DNA from: a virus
Virus record (IMG/VR): IMGVR_UViG_3300010151_000101
Coordinates: 1 to 28,997 of that record
DNA: 28,997 nucleotides
Reading direction: 5' to 3' (one strand)
Positions 16,001 to 25,400 of this stretch are shown here, one piece after another (position 1 is the first letter of the stretch; each line of letters starts with the position of its first letter). The notes under the pieces are model-generated. The model was not told the origin of the DNA and made no database searches. It worked only from the letters and a program-made list of their open reading frames with translations. Position numbers and translations under genes: made by a program.

Positions 16001-17721
16001 TTTATGACCGATTTGAATCAAGTTATCACCCTGAATTTTATAGTGTTATCCAGGATGGATTACAATCAACTGGATCTGTTTTTAGAATGGCCCAAGATAC
16101 AGCTTTAATTGAATATAAAATTATAGGTTGGACTAGATCATATTATACATGTTGGACCCATTCATCAAGCGGTTGTAAAGAAGGACGAGGTAAGTATGCA
16201 ACACAAAGGATTATAAGATGGACGTTGTTATTAGATAAGCCATTAGAAGAGACTACAATTGATGCTATGGCTATACTTGGTAATAGTATGGTATTTATAG
16301 AACAATTAGGTGACGATGATGATCAGGGCGATTTTACATCTAACAATCCAGCTATATGGGAAACAGAACCAAAAGAAAATATTGAATTAGATATATATCA
16401 TGAAGCTAGTAATGCTTATGATATAACGAACCCCGGTACAGCCACAGCAGCTCATACTCCCGATCAAAGATTAGATTGGTATAATTGTTTTAGTTTTGGA
16501 AACGGTGTTGAATCAGATAGAATTCGTGATGATTATAACGCGGTACAAATGGATGATGGGCCTAGAGTATCCGCGGTGTTTGCAGAACAATATAAAGAAG
16601 AGATTAGAACTAATGATATAATATATTCTGGAATTTTTAATTCAAGATCAGGTACTAATAGAACAAACCAATTTATTCAAGCAGAATCTATAACAAAAAG
16701 TTTAAATCCTTTATATGGAGGTATTCAAAAGTTACATGCTAGAAATACAGATTTAATTGCTTTATGTGAAGATAAAGTATTAAACATACCTTGTAATAAG
16801 GATATATTATTTAATGCTGATGGTAATCCAAATGTTACTAAATCTAGTAAAGTTTTAGGAACTGCACAACCTTACGCTGGAGAATATGGAATAAGTAAAG
16901 ATCCAGCATCTTTTGCTTCATATGGTTATATGGCATACTTTACAGATAAAAGTAGAGGAACTGTTATAAGAATGGAAAGAAATGGATTAATACCAATAGC
17001 AGAATATGGTATGACAGATTACTTTAAAGATAAAATGAGGAATTGTGTTGATATTGTTGGTAGTTATGACGATAATAGAGACTTATATAATTTAACTTTA
17101 AAAACCGATGAAACAAGTGGTGGTTGCACTAGTAATACATCTAACAATGTTACCATATCATTTAGTGAAAAAACAAAAGGTTGGACGAGTTTTAAATCTT
17201 TTATTCAAGAAGATGGTGTTAGTTTAAATAATAAATACTACACCTTTAAAGAAGGTGATATGTGGTTACATCATAATAACCAAACAAGAAATAAATTCTA
17301 TGATGATCAATATCAATCAGAATTTATACTATTATTAAACGATGCACCTAGTACAATTAAAAGTTTTAATACATTAAACTACGAAGGCAGTCAAGGTAAC
17401 GTGATAGTGGACAATTCTGGTACTAACGTCTTAAATCCAGATGGGATTAATCAAGATGTATATTATAATAATACAACTAAAGTCGGTTGGTATTGTGATT
17501 ATATAAAAACAGATCAAACATTAGGTGGTCAAGAAGGCAAAGTTCCTGAGTTTTTAGATAAAGAAAATAAATGGTTTAATTATATTCAAGGAATTGAAAC
17601 TACAAAAGATAATTTAGATCAAAATGAATTTTCAGTTCAAGGTATAGGACAAATTGTAGAAGATGGAACTGGATCTTCAGGAACAAATTATGTATTAACT
17701 ATAACTCAATCTCAATTATAA
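13078..17721 (+). CDS. Giant beta-rich tail protein (crAss-like muzzle / tail stabilisation type)
   Basis: The protein has 1547 residues. The N-terminus (residues 1-55: KHHFRAGKMNKDLDERLVPNG, then YRDALNIEIATSDG and VGALQTVLGN) is the hallmark of a widespread family of very large podoviral tail proteins, equivalent to the muzzle protein of crAss-like phages and analogous in position to T7 gp12. VVDGILFWTDG...EPKKINI at 151-170 is a beta-propeller blade motif. Further blades and beta sandwiches follow, with a return to propeller-like motifs near 1230-1330 (ALCEDKVLNIPCNKDILF, GYMAYFTDKSRGTVIRM). Acidic Asp-Gly-Asn loops occur at 230-235 and 769-777. No enzyme motif is evident. It probably forms the distal tail tube and its closed exit. 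Its stop overlaps the next ATG by one base. Confidence 0.72.
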   Translation: MPEIKHHFRAGKMNKDLDERLVPNGEYRDALNIEIATSDGDDVGALQTVLGNNREDVTSYVSGVYNTIAARMGDIWTIDGKCIGHCLDTQNEKIYYFVADANFGGIFEFEQKNPEISSTKSGVIKPVLLDRTTGVTLLQFSTSNRITGINVVDGILFWTDGVSEPKKINIQKFKDYTNDDLSQTTQIDGSNFAEEHITVIRKNPTLAPVLNMLRTKHAMPITTTIDYLFTDDNGDPFESGDVLSALQFTPTPAYETGDPIKLTYTDPTDNTEYEIRASIQSSGTVFDVILDSVPFDVPSSTVVWDVELIDEDPLFETKFPRFSYRYKYDDGEYSCYAPWSEIAFLADDFDYEPKKGYNLGMVNQLRSLKITNFTKNSSGTVTVPWDVVEIDILYKTSDANNVYTVKTLKKVGVNNQPDPEWTADSLEVTSEVIHKVVSPNQLLRPWDNVPLKAKAQELTANRLMYGNYTENFNMLDYNNENISPIFEFNITNRSDQPTNTDEGYKSIKSQRTYQLGVVYRDDYGRETPVFTDQQTGALKLPKAFATGYNQITASITTNPPSWAKSYKYYVKETSAEYYNLAMDRYYPAEDGNIWLSFPSAERNKITEESFITLKKEHDNSIFVSETAKYKVIAIENEAPEFIKRSWVHKAIIRSGVAAYDKAADDDGDMNWDTFTGGPFFTFSSAPQENRNFVDIPKPLWDGGHLSSYAQELHSMPDLAMRFKTSSAKSQWYEIKGMSLINASADEESNFWRIEIKKKFEGDVAFVTTDSDGNGTKDTVTGGVDVIIAQREIKNKPEFAGRFFTKIYRDSVLNDYIMMEQVEEEPFEKYLIDLPNDTNTATPIVNTYGGNKAAGLVRFWLQYSWQPEDKRAGWFIDRSKYVCNSDNSWRNQSCRDKHFYVANSQQNEEGNSYLNSLNTPGASNEFDRGMNKQGYSTWEEARDETGKGMVEGSRFMDISFHNWGVRDGKKSRWTRVYDRFESSYHPEFYSVIQDGLQSTGSVFRMAQDTALIEYKIIGWTRSYYTCWTHSSSGCKEGRGKYATQRIIRWTLLLDKPLEETTIDAMAILGNSMVFIEQLGDDDDQGDFTSNNPAIWETEPKENIELDIYHEASNAYDITNPGTATAAHTPDQRLDWYNCFSFGNGVESDRIRDDYNAVQMDDGPRVSAVFAEQYKEEIRTNDIIYSGIFNSRSGTNRTNQFIQAESITKSLNPLYGGIQKLHARNTDLIALCEDKVLNIPCNKDILFNADGNPNVTKSSKVLGTAQPYAGEYGISKDPASFASYGYMAYFTDKSRGTVIRMERNGLIPIAEYGMTDYFKDKMRNCVDIVGSYDDNRDLYNLTLKTDETSGGCTSNTSNNVTISFSEKTKGWTSFKSFIQEDGVSLNNKYYTFKEGDMWLHHNNQTRNKFYDDQYQSEFILLLNDAPSTIKSFNTLNYEGSQGNVIVDNSGTNVLNPDGINQDVYYNNTTKVGWYCDYIKTDQTLGGQEGKVPEFLDKENKWFNYIQGIETTKDNLDQNEFSVQGIGQIVEDGTGSSGTNYVLTITQSQL

Positions 17722-19856
17722 TGGCAGGTTTATTAAATTGTACAGTATCACAAAACGGAACAGCAACAATAGCAGGTGGATCACCTGTAGGTGTCAAGGT
17801 TCTGCGAATGATTATATCACCAAACTCTGGATATGTTATAGATTATTCAAAATTTACCGTTGGTAATGGTTTTCCTACATCACCTGGAACTTTTACTAGA
17901 GGTTTTAATGATGTTTCTTTTGATCAATCTGGTACAGACAATGATGAAGCAATTAATAAAGTTGTACTTTCAAATTCTGGAGTAGCAGCTACAGTTGGAA
18001 ATACTGTTTTAGTAGATATATATTTAAATGAAACATATGAGATGCCAGCTGCCGCAACTGGTTTAACTATTGATATAGATGGTGAAGCAATACCTATTAA
18101 TGTGCAGTCAGTGTTAACTGTTATTGAACCTAAACCACATAGTGGTGATTTTCAAACCATCACAACAGCGTTTGAAACTACAGAAAATAGTACAAATTAT
18201 GGTATAACTCAAACTAGTCAAAATGATGATACTCCATCAACTGGTTTAAGAACTACCGTATATACCATTAGTGATACAATTGATACTAATAAAATTGTAT
18301 TTACTAAAACATATGCGGCTGATGCAAATTATTATTATAGTGTAACACCTTATTGGGAAAATGTATCAAATATAGTTCAACCTCCATTTGAAATAACAGA
18401 AGCTGTAACAACTAACGCTGATGGACATGATACAAGAAATATTTTTACTGTAAAATATAAAATGCCTTCAACCACTCAAATTGGAACATTAAAGTTTTTT
18501 GCTGATGAAGATTTATTACCAAACGCACAAACTCTTGAAATACGAAATTATACTATAGCAGATACAGATATACAAATAGAAGGTGAAACAAGAAGGTTAA
18601 TTATATATGGCGTTACTGGTGCTAAAGTTAATTTATCAATAGTATCTGGTAGTGATACATATGATTTTGATGATAATACATTTACTAGTGCAGCTACAAG
18701 TTTAACTAATGCTGTAATAGGTGCACAATTTCCAACTGATGGAACAGGTTATTATGAAGTTGATATTGTATTTCCTACAAACGCCACAAGCAGTGTAGTT
18801 CCTTATGTACTTACTTTTACAGCTGGTACTTCTTCAGTCTTAGGATCTGATTTACCAACAAACCCATTAACAATAAATCAACGTGCTTTATGTACTGCTA
18901 CATTTAATATCATTGAATCTAATTCTTCATGGACACCAACGAGTCTTGGTACTGCTTTAACACAAGTAGCTGGTGGAGGTAAATCCAATAATAGAGTTCC
19001 TGGAACATTCACAAACGCGTTCACTGTAACAGATGATGCAACGTTTTATTTAAGAAGACAACCATTAGCTACTGATATAACTAATGTAACTGCTAATAAT
19101 ATGTTATTCCAACTTCCCAAAGTGACTACAGATAAACCTACTAATCACGGTGCTGGTAGTGCTGGTATGACAAGTTTAGTAATAACACAATCTGATGCAC
19201 GTATAGATTTACACCCAACAGTGGATACCACATGTTCTATAGATCTTGGTGCTTTAGTTAATTCGCCTCCAACATCAAATGCTTTAGCTATTAATGTGGA
19301 TTATGAAACTGCTAGAACATTTAGTTTATCAGCATCAGATCCAGAAGGTGATACATTAACGTATTCAACAGTTGGTTCACCTAGTAGCGGTTCGTTAAGC
19401 GCTTTGAATACTGCTACTGGTGCTATAACTTATACACCTAATGGTAGTTTTTCTGGTAGTGATACATTTACATACAAAGTGAATGACACATATGAAGATA
19501 GTAACACAGCAACAGTTACATTGACGGTTGCTGGTAGTGGTGGTAGTGCTGTAGCTAGATATGCATTAGAAATATATAACTCAAGTGGTTATTTAACTGG
19601 GACACACTATATAGATGGTACTCAAGTATGTGAGAGTGGTAGTTTAACAGGTAGTGTTTGTTTAGGATTTGGAAGTTTAACTAATAAATGGTTTAGATAT
19701 GTTACTGTTGCAGCTGGTTGTGGTAGTACTGTATACGGTAGAGGTAAACTAACAGGAGCTGTATCAGATGGAGTACCAACAGCTTATGTAAATGAAAATA
19801 CCTATTTCAACAACAGTGATGATTCATATAACAACGCTAATGGAACAAGCTGTTAA
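17721..19856 (+). CDS. Tail-associated protein with an Ig-like (cadherin/Big-type) domain
   Basis: The protein has 711 residues, mostly beta, with Thr/Ser/Asn-rich linkers. Residues 1-500 appear to be several beta-sandwich modules without a name I can give. Residues 514-605 are a clear Ig-like domain: NSPPTSNALAINVD, SASDPEGDTLTYS, GAITYTPNGSFSGSDTFTYKVND, ATVTLTV. This is the Big/cadherin-like module used for adhesion in bacterial and phage surface proteins. After a Gly/Ser hinge (GSGGS) the last 100 residues form a separate unit with four Cys (637, 647, 667, 711), a likely receptor-contacting tip. It is translationally coupled to the muzzle-like protein (1-base overlap), which supports a place on the tail. 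There is no signal peptide. Confidence 0.68.
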   Translation: MAGLLNCTVSQNGTATIAGGSPVGVKVLRMIISPNSGYVIDYSKFTVGNGFPTSPGTFTRGFNDVSFDQSGTDNDEAINKVVLSNSGVAATVGNTVLVDIYLNETYEMPAAATGLTIDIDGEAIPINVQSVLTVIEPKPHSGDFQTITTAFETTENSTNYGITQTSQNDDTPSTGLRTTVYTISDTIDTNKIVFTKTYAADANYYYSVTPYWENVSNIVQPPFEITEAVTTNADGHDTRNIFTVKYKMPSTTQIGTLKFFADEDLLPNAQTLEIRNYTIADTDIQIEGETRRLIIYGVTGAKVNLSIVSGSDTYDFDDNTFTSAATSLTNAVIGAQFPTDGTGYYEVDIVFPTNATSSVVPYVLTFTAGTSSVLGSDLPTNPLTINQRALCTATFNIIESNSSWTPTSLGTALTQVAGGGKSNNRVPGTFTNAFTVTDDATFYLRRQPLATDITNVTANNMLFQLPKVTTDKPTNHGAGSAGMTSLVITQSDARIDLHPTVDTTCSIDLGALVNSPPTSNALAINVDYETARTFSLSASDPEGDTLTYSTVGSPSSGSLSALNTATGAITYTPNGSFSGSDTFTYKVNDTYEDSNTATVTLTVAGSGGSAVARYALEIYNSSGYLTGTHYIDGTQVCESGSLTGSVCLGFGSLTNKWFRYVTVAAGCGSTVYGRGKLTGAVSDGVPTAYVNENTYFNNSDDSYNNANGTSC

Positions 19857-19871
19857 ACTAAATAAAAAGAT

Positions 19872-20216
19872 ATGCCAATAACATTAACATTAACAGGACA
19901 ACAAATACAAGATTCGGTACAAAAGGGTGATATAATATATTATGCTACGCCTAGTGGTAATAATATTAATCAAGGAGATATTATCAGACTTGGCGTGTGT
20001 GATAGTATTAATTACGCTACTAGTGTAATAGTAGTTGATCCCTTATATGTTAGTACAACACCAGATGATGGGGATTATGTATTCTATAGTAAAGATAATA
20101 GAGTTAATATGATGACAATGATAGGATATTATGCGGAAGTTAAATTTATAAATAAATCAACAACTGAAGCAGAATTATTTGCTGTTTCTTCGGAAATATT
20201 CGAAAGTAGTAAATAA
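19872..20216 (+). CDS. Small beta-rich virion-cluster protein, unknown function
   Basis: The protein has 114 residues. It shows strands such as MPITLTLTG, GDIIYYATP, GDIIRLGVC, YATSVIVVDP, DYVFYSKD and MIGYYAEVKFIN, so it is a compact beta barrel or sandwich. The end (TTEAELFAVSSEIFESSK) reads like the end of a virion 'state-of-structure' module seen in marine phages, where differences between structural proteins are small and unnamed. It lies between the Ig-domain tail protein and the internal-virion block, 15 bases after the former. A minor tail or head decoration is possible. I do not recognise a family. Confidence 0.6.
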   Translation: MPITLTLTGQQIQDSVQKGDIIYYATPSGNNINQGDIIRLGVCDSINYATSVIVVDPLYVSTTPDDGDYVFYSKDNRVNMMTMIGYYAEVKFINKSTTEAELFAVSSEIFESSK

Positions 20217-20221
20217 TTAAT

Positions 20222-20263
20222 AAAAAATGTAATAATAATAACAACAACTAAATATAAAAAAAT
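20222..20263 (+). promoter_or_regulatory. A/T-rich leader matching the one at 563-607 (candidate promoter of the internal-protein block)
   Basis: AAAAAATGT, AATAATA, ATAACAACAAC and TAAATATAAAAA are found in the 47-base gap before the gene at 20264. The same blocks in the same order precede the gene at 608. It is the only sizeable gap in the tail/internal-protein part of the window, so a separate transcription start here would make sense. There is no Shine-Dalgarno. The role is inferred from the repetition. Confidence 0.3.
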
Positions 20264-21106
20264 ATGTTAGCACAAGCAGGAGCGCAGGCAATACAGGGGA
20301 TGATAGGTATAGGAACCAGTTTAATTGGTGGGCGCGCAAGAAGACAAGAGATGGAAGCGTCTCAACAAGGTTTTGATAAAGCTAAAGCACGTATGGAAAA
20401 TCTAGATACATCTAATTTGTATGCTGGTTTAGAAAATCCATATGAAGACCTTACTGTCAATACACAACAAGCTGATTTTCTAGCGCAACAACAAAACGCT
20501 GCTTTATCAAGTACTATGGGTAATATGCAAGGTGCAGCAGGTGGAAGTGGTATTGCGGCTCTAGCACAAGCAATGGCAAATCAACAATCTCAAAACCAAC
20601 AACAAGCGTCAGCTAGTATAGGTGCTCAAGAAGCTAGAAATCAATCAATGGTAGCTCAAGGAGCAGCACAGATACAATCAATGGAACGACAAGGTGCTTC
20701 ACAAGCTAGAAACCTAGAAATGGGTAAAAGTAGATTTATATTTGATCAGGCTGGTATGCGATTAGGAGCGGCACAACAAGCGGTACAAGGAGCTACAGAT
20801 CAACTTATGGCTGGTGTAGGTGGTGTAATGACTGGTGGATTAACAGGGTGGTCACAAAGTGGTGATGGAACTAGTTTTGGAAAAGCCATGTCAGATAGAA
20901 GATTAAAGAAAAATATAAAATTAATAGGATATTCATCTAGTGGATTAAAAATCTATGCTTTTGAATATATTAATAAATTATTTGGTAATGGAATGTTTCA
21001 GGGAGTTATGTCTGATGAGATACCTCAATATGCTGTTAGTAAAAACAATGGTTATGATATGGTAGATTATTCCAAATTAGACGTAGAATTTAAACAAATA
21101 AAATAA
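20264..21106 (+). CDS. Internal-virion-like protein (T7 gp14 position) with C-terminal S74 self-cleaving chaperone
   Basis: The protein has 280 residues. It starts with an apolar Gly-zipper-like segment (AIQGMIGIGTSLIGG, 9-23) followed by RARR, then about 150 residues very rich in Gln, Ala, Ser and Met. This is the composition of podoviral core/ejection proteins that line the DNA path and enter the host envelope. At 210 begins SDRRLKKNI, the signature of the intramolecular chaperone of endosialidase (peptidase S74). S210 and K215 are five residues apart, as in the catalytic Ser-Lys dyad of that family. Autocleavage before S210 would release about 71 residues, including YAFEYI and FQGVMSDEIPQYAV, typical of the family. 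The gene overlaps the next by one base. The S74 call is firm; the gp14-like role is inferred. Confidence 0.75.
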   Translation: MLAQAGAQAIQGMIGIGTSLIGGRARRQEMEASQQGFDKAKARMENLDTSNLYAGLENPYEDLTVNTQQADFLAQQQNAALSSTMGNMQGAAGGSGIAALAQAMANQQSQNQQQASASIGAQEARNQSMVAQGAAQIQSMERQGASQARNLEMGKSRFIFDQAGMRLGAAQQAVQGATDQLMAGVGGVMTGGLTGWSQSGDGTSFGKAMSDRRLKKNIKLIGYSSSGLKIYAFEYINKLFGNGMFQGVMSDEIPQYAVSKNNGYDMVDYSKLDVEFKQIK

Positions 21107-22440
21107 TGGCAAACGGAAATCAATATAGTAAACAAGGTAGACCACCAAACCCATATTCACCTGGATACAAAGGATATGGATATGAGGGATATGGTGGACG
21201 TGGTTTTAATCAAGGACGACAAAATCCATATAGGCATATTACATATGGAGTACCTAATGTTATAACACCTTTAATGCAGTATCAACAAGATGTTAAGAAT
21301 GCTAAAAACAAACAAAATTCTGAATCAAATGATGAAATAAATGGATGGATTAAAAGCATGACTGATATAATGGGTAACGTAAACTCATCTTTAGCTAAAG
21401 TTCCACCAAATATGTATGCGAGTTTTCAAGATCAAATTCGAAGTGAATATAATGATATAACCTCAATAATGAGGAGGATTGATGGTAAAGACCATGACGA
21501 TCCTGATAGAATACAAGGATTATATGATATAGAAGTAATGAAAAACAAATGGACAAATACTAATACACAGTTAGAATCATTTTTAAAAACTAAAGTTAAT
21601 TTTGTAGAAGCAAAACAAACAGGTGCTATATCAGATTATTATGAAGAAAACCCAGATGATAAAAGTTTATTTTCAAAAATATTTACCGATAATGCTATGT
21701 ATGATAGAGATGATGCTGGTAATATATTGTTTAGTGTTGGTTATAATAAATATTTACCAAATGGTTCATCTGAAATTATAGAAAGACAAATTGGTTTAAA
21801 TGATTTACCAGATTTAATAAAGAAAGATTTTGACTATGCTACATCAAGTTTACAAACAATACAAAATTTAACTAAAGCAAAACAACCTTTATCTGAGATT
21901 AATGAAAATCTTTATAGACAAAAATTATATCAAGAACTTAGTAATCCTAGAAGATTAAAATCTTGGTTAACAGATGATTTTATAATTCCAGGTGGTTTTG
22001 GTATAGATGAATCGATATTAAACGATCCTGCTAGATTTGAAGAATTAAGAGATATAGCTGTAGATCAAACTTTAGAGTTATATAAAAATGCTGCTCAAAA
22101 AGGTTATGACCAAGAACAAACAAGACTAAGAAAGATAAAAGAAGGTGGTGGTAGTACTTTTCCTATTAGTATTGCTAGATTTATGGCAAACAATCAAAAC
22201 AGAACAGATTTAACAAAAGAAGATTGGCAAATGAATGTGTTCGCTGGTAGTGATTGGGTATTATCTGAATCCGCTGATGGATATGTATTATGGGATAAAA
22301 CCCTTAATAAAGGCGCTATAACAACAGAAAGTTCTAAGAGTTCAGCATATTTAACAGCAAATTTAATTGGTGCTATTTCTATTCCTAATTTACATGTTAA
22401 AACATTAGAGAACTTTATTAAAAACGTTTTTAATAAATAA
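21106..22440 (+). CDS. Internal-virion-like helical protein (T7 gp15 position) with Tyr/Gly-rich N-terminus
   Basis: The protein has 444 residues. Residues 7-47 are low complexity, rich in Gly, Tyr, Gln, Arg and Pro (for example YKGYGYEGYGGRGF at 21-34), and very likely disordered. From about 50 the protein is helical and soluble: MQYQQDVKNAKNKQN, INGWIKSMTDIMGNVNS, RSEYNDITSIMRRIDG, KKDFDYATSSLQTIQNL. The end, from about 370, is mixed and aromatic (WVLSESADGYVLWDKTLNKG). No enzyme motif is visible. The gene lies between the S74 protein and the giant protein, with a 1-base overlap upstream and a 6-base gap downstream, so a co-packaged core or ejection protein is the best guess. I do not recognise a named family. 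Confidence 0.55.
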   Translation: MANGNQYSKQGRPPNPYSPGYKGYGYEGYGGRGFNQGRQNPYRHITYGVPNVITPLMQYQQDVKNAKNKQNSESNDEINGWIKSMTDIMGNVNSSLAKVPPNMYASFQDQIRSEYNDITSIMRRIDGKDHDDPDRIQGLYDIEVMKNKWTNTNTQLESFLKTKVNFVEAKQTGAISDYYEENPDDKSLFSKIFTDNAMYDRDDAGNILFSVGYNKYLPNGSSEIIERQIGLNDLPDLIKKDFDYATSSLQTIQNLTKAKQPLSEINENLYRQKLYQELSNPRRLKSWLTDDFIIPGGFGIDESILNDPARFEELRDIAVDQTLELYKNAAQKGYDQEQTRLRKIKEGGGSTFPISIARFMANNQNRTDLTKEDWQMNVFAGSDWVLSESADGYVLWDKTLNKGAITTESSKSSAYLTANLIGAISIPNLHVKTLENFIKNVFNK

Positions 22441-22446
22441 AACAAT

Positions 22447-25400
22447 ATGCCAAACGGAAACGATGAAAATCAAAGATTATTGGATTATTGGAATTCAATA
22501 GGTACACAACCTATTGAAAATAATAATGTTATACCTGAACCAGAAAAAAAAGAATTTGATTTTTGGGGAGATCATGATACCGTTATTGGTTTAGGTCCCA
22601 GTGTATCCCTTGGTACACCTGCAATAGAAAAAATAGCAAAAAAGGAAAAGGAGAAAGAAAATAAAAGAGTTAATGATGCTTTACATATAAAACAAAAAAA
22701 AGTTGCTGATCCTGTTATATCAGATTGGTTAAATAATCCAGATAATATTACAGCATCTACTAACATTGTAGATGAACCCAATTGGAATCATATATATATG
22801 GGATATGATGATCCAGATAAAGGGGATGCTAAATCAAGAAAAGATATAGCTAAAGAAATCAAAAAAATATTTGGCGTAGAAAATTGGTATGGAGGTTGGG
22901 AAGCTAAAGAGGGTTTTGATAAACTTACCGAAACTGATCTTGATAAACTTATTAAAGATGGTATAAAAAATAAAGCCCATAAAGAACAAGCGGTTAAAGT
23001 TGAAGAAGCAAAATTAGAATATGTTGAGTTAATAAAAGAAAAAGCAATTAACGATTCTAGATATAATAATTTATCTTCTATTGAAACATTATACCGATTA
23101 AAAGACTATCAATCTCTCGATCCTGATGAGAAAAAAGTAGCAGATCTTATTGTAGAATTAAAAGAAATAAGAGATAATCAAAATCCTTCCGAAAATCAAA
23201 ATCAAATAATTTCACAAAAACAATCAGAAATACAAGCAGCTATTGATAAATTAAGCTGGAGACAAGATGGTGATCAATATATTGATTACTCTACTGGATC
23301 TACATTCGAAAAAATGTCTGAATCCGAAAAATCAACTAACTTCACATACACACAAGAAGAATTAGCAGCATACAAGAAAGCTATAGAAGATGGTACAATT
23401 ACAGCTACAACTCAAGAAGATCATATTAATAATTCATACAATCAAGAACTACTTAATTTAAATTATAGTGATTTAAAAGGTGAGGAAATATTAGACGTTA
23501 CTATTAACGATCATCAAGCTTGGAGATTATTACAACGCTTGGGGCATAAACCGACTGGTCGTAATAAAAATGGATTTGAATTTCAAATTCCCTTAAGTGT
23601 ATTAGGAGAAAATTATTACGATATAATAGAAGGAACAAGTAATCCATCTAATCTTGGTGGTTATAATATAGAAACATTAACAAGTGAAGATAAAGAATTT
23701 TTCGGAATAAAAGATTATACTGAATTAAGTTTTGATAGTGCTTGGGGTCATACTGGACTAACTAGTGAATCTAAAAACCAAAACAATACTACATGGGAAA
23801 AAGCTTGGAGTGGTGAAGCAGAATTTGCAGACAAAGATTATTCAAGAGCATTTAAATTAATGGTAAGAGATTATAGAGATGATAGAAGAGCTATATTAGG
23901 TAGAAAAGAAGTTTTAAAAGATATGGCTTTACTTAATATAAATCCAACAACTAAAATACAAGGTGGTTTGGAGAAAACAGGAGATTTCTTTATAAGAGGT
24001 GGAGAACAAATTGTTACAGGTTTTATGGGTGATGCTGAACAGTGGTTAGGTGTTGAAGATACTAAAGATGTTAACTGGAGTAATAGAAGAGAAAAAGATA
24101 TACTACAAAGTGTTGAAGATGTATATGGTAAAGTACTAACTGATGATATGAAAGAAGAAGTTAGACGTAGTTTTGGATATGGTGTATGGGAAAGTTTTAC
24201 AGGATTTGTACCAGCTTTAACTGAATTTATGTTAATAGATGCTGCGGCTAAAAAAGTAGGTGTAATTACAGGTTTACCTAAATTAGCAAAATCTTTATAT
24301 AAAGTCTCAAGAGGAGCTGGAGTTGGTGTCAGAGGATCACGAGCAATTGCTCACACAACAAACCATTTGTTACATGCTATGTATGAAGAAGCTAAAATGA
24401 GAATTGCTTTTGATGAATACTATCATCTAGGTGGTGGTACTGCCTTTTATGGAATGGGCAAGATACTACCATTTGTAAAATTTGGATCACCTATGTGGAA
24501 AAATTTTGCAAATAATTATGTAAGAGGGGGTACGGCTGGTATGTTATCTGTTCAAGCCGCTTCAAATCTAGAGGCTGCTGTAGATGATTTACGTGGAAAT
24601 GAAACTTGGCAAACACATCTTAATCAAGAATATTTTAATGAAGAAGGTGGATTTGCATTTAAGAAAGTATCACAACAGATGCTTACAGATTTCTTTGTGT
24701 TTGGTGGTTTAGGTATTAGAGGTATGATAAAAGAAGGTCAAAAAGTAGGTAAACCTTTCTCACTTGGTATGATACCAGTTAGAGGTAAAAAACTTCCTAA
24801 TTCTAGTTTATTACCAGCTCAATGGAGAGGTAAGGTATGGTGGAAAGGTTATGAAGATATTAAAAATGAATCACAGGAACTTTACAATAAAGCACTAAAT
24901 CAAGTTGAATATTATAAAGGACTTAATGAAGATCCAAATTCATTAGGTGGTTTTGCAAAAGAATTAAAAGCGGCAGAAGCACAAGCTAAAAAATGGGGAG
25001 AACTATGGTCACAATCTGAAATAATGCTTCAAAAAGCTTGGAAAGAAGATATGTGGCAAGATAATAAAAAAGCAACTGAATTATTAAATGAACAGTGGAG
25101 TGGTGTTAAAAATCTTGTTAAATCTCAAACTGGTAAAGACATGGAGTTTGTTGCTTCTAAAGAACCACCAGATTGGGTTACTGATCAAACGGCAACAGCC
25201 GAAGTTAATAAAACAACGGGTCAAGTTTGGGTTAATACTAAACTAGCAGAACCTGGAAAAATACCACATGAGATACTTGGACACATAGCAACATTAGGTT
25301 TTGGTACTAAACAAAAAAGACAATTAAGAACCGCTTTAGAAAAAGCGTTTGGTAATAAAAAATTATATATACAAGGTAAAGAAAGAAGTTTAACTGAAAC

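Noticed and set aside
13078-22440. Stop-codon reassignment (TAG or TGA read as an amino acid)
   Set aside because: All large structural frames are intact with the standard code, and no in-frame TAG or TGA is needed to join fragments in this window.
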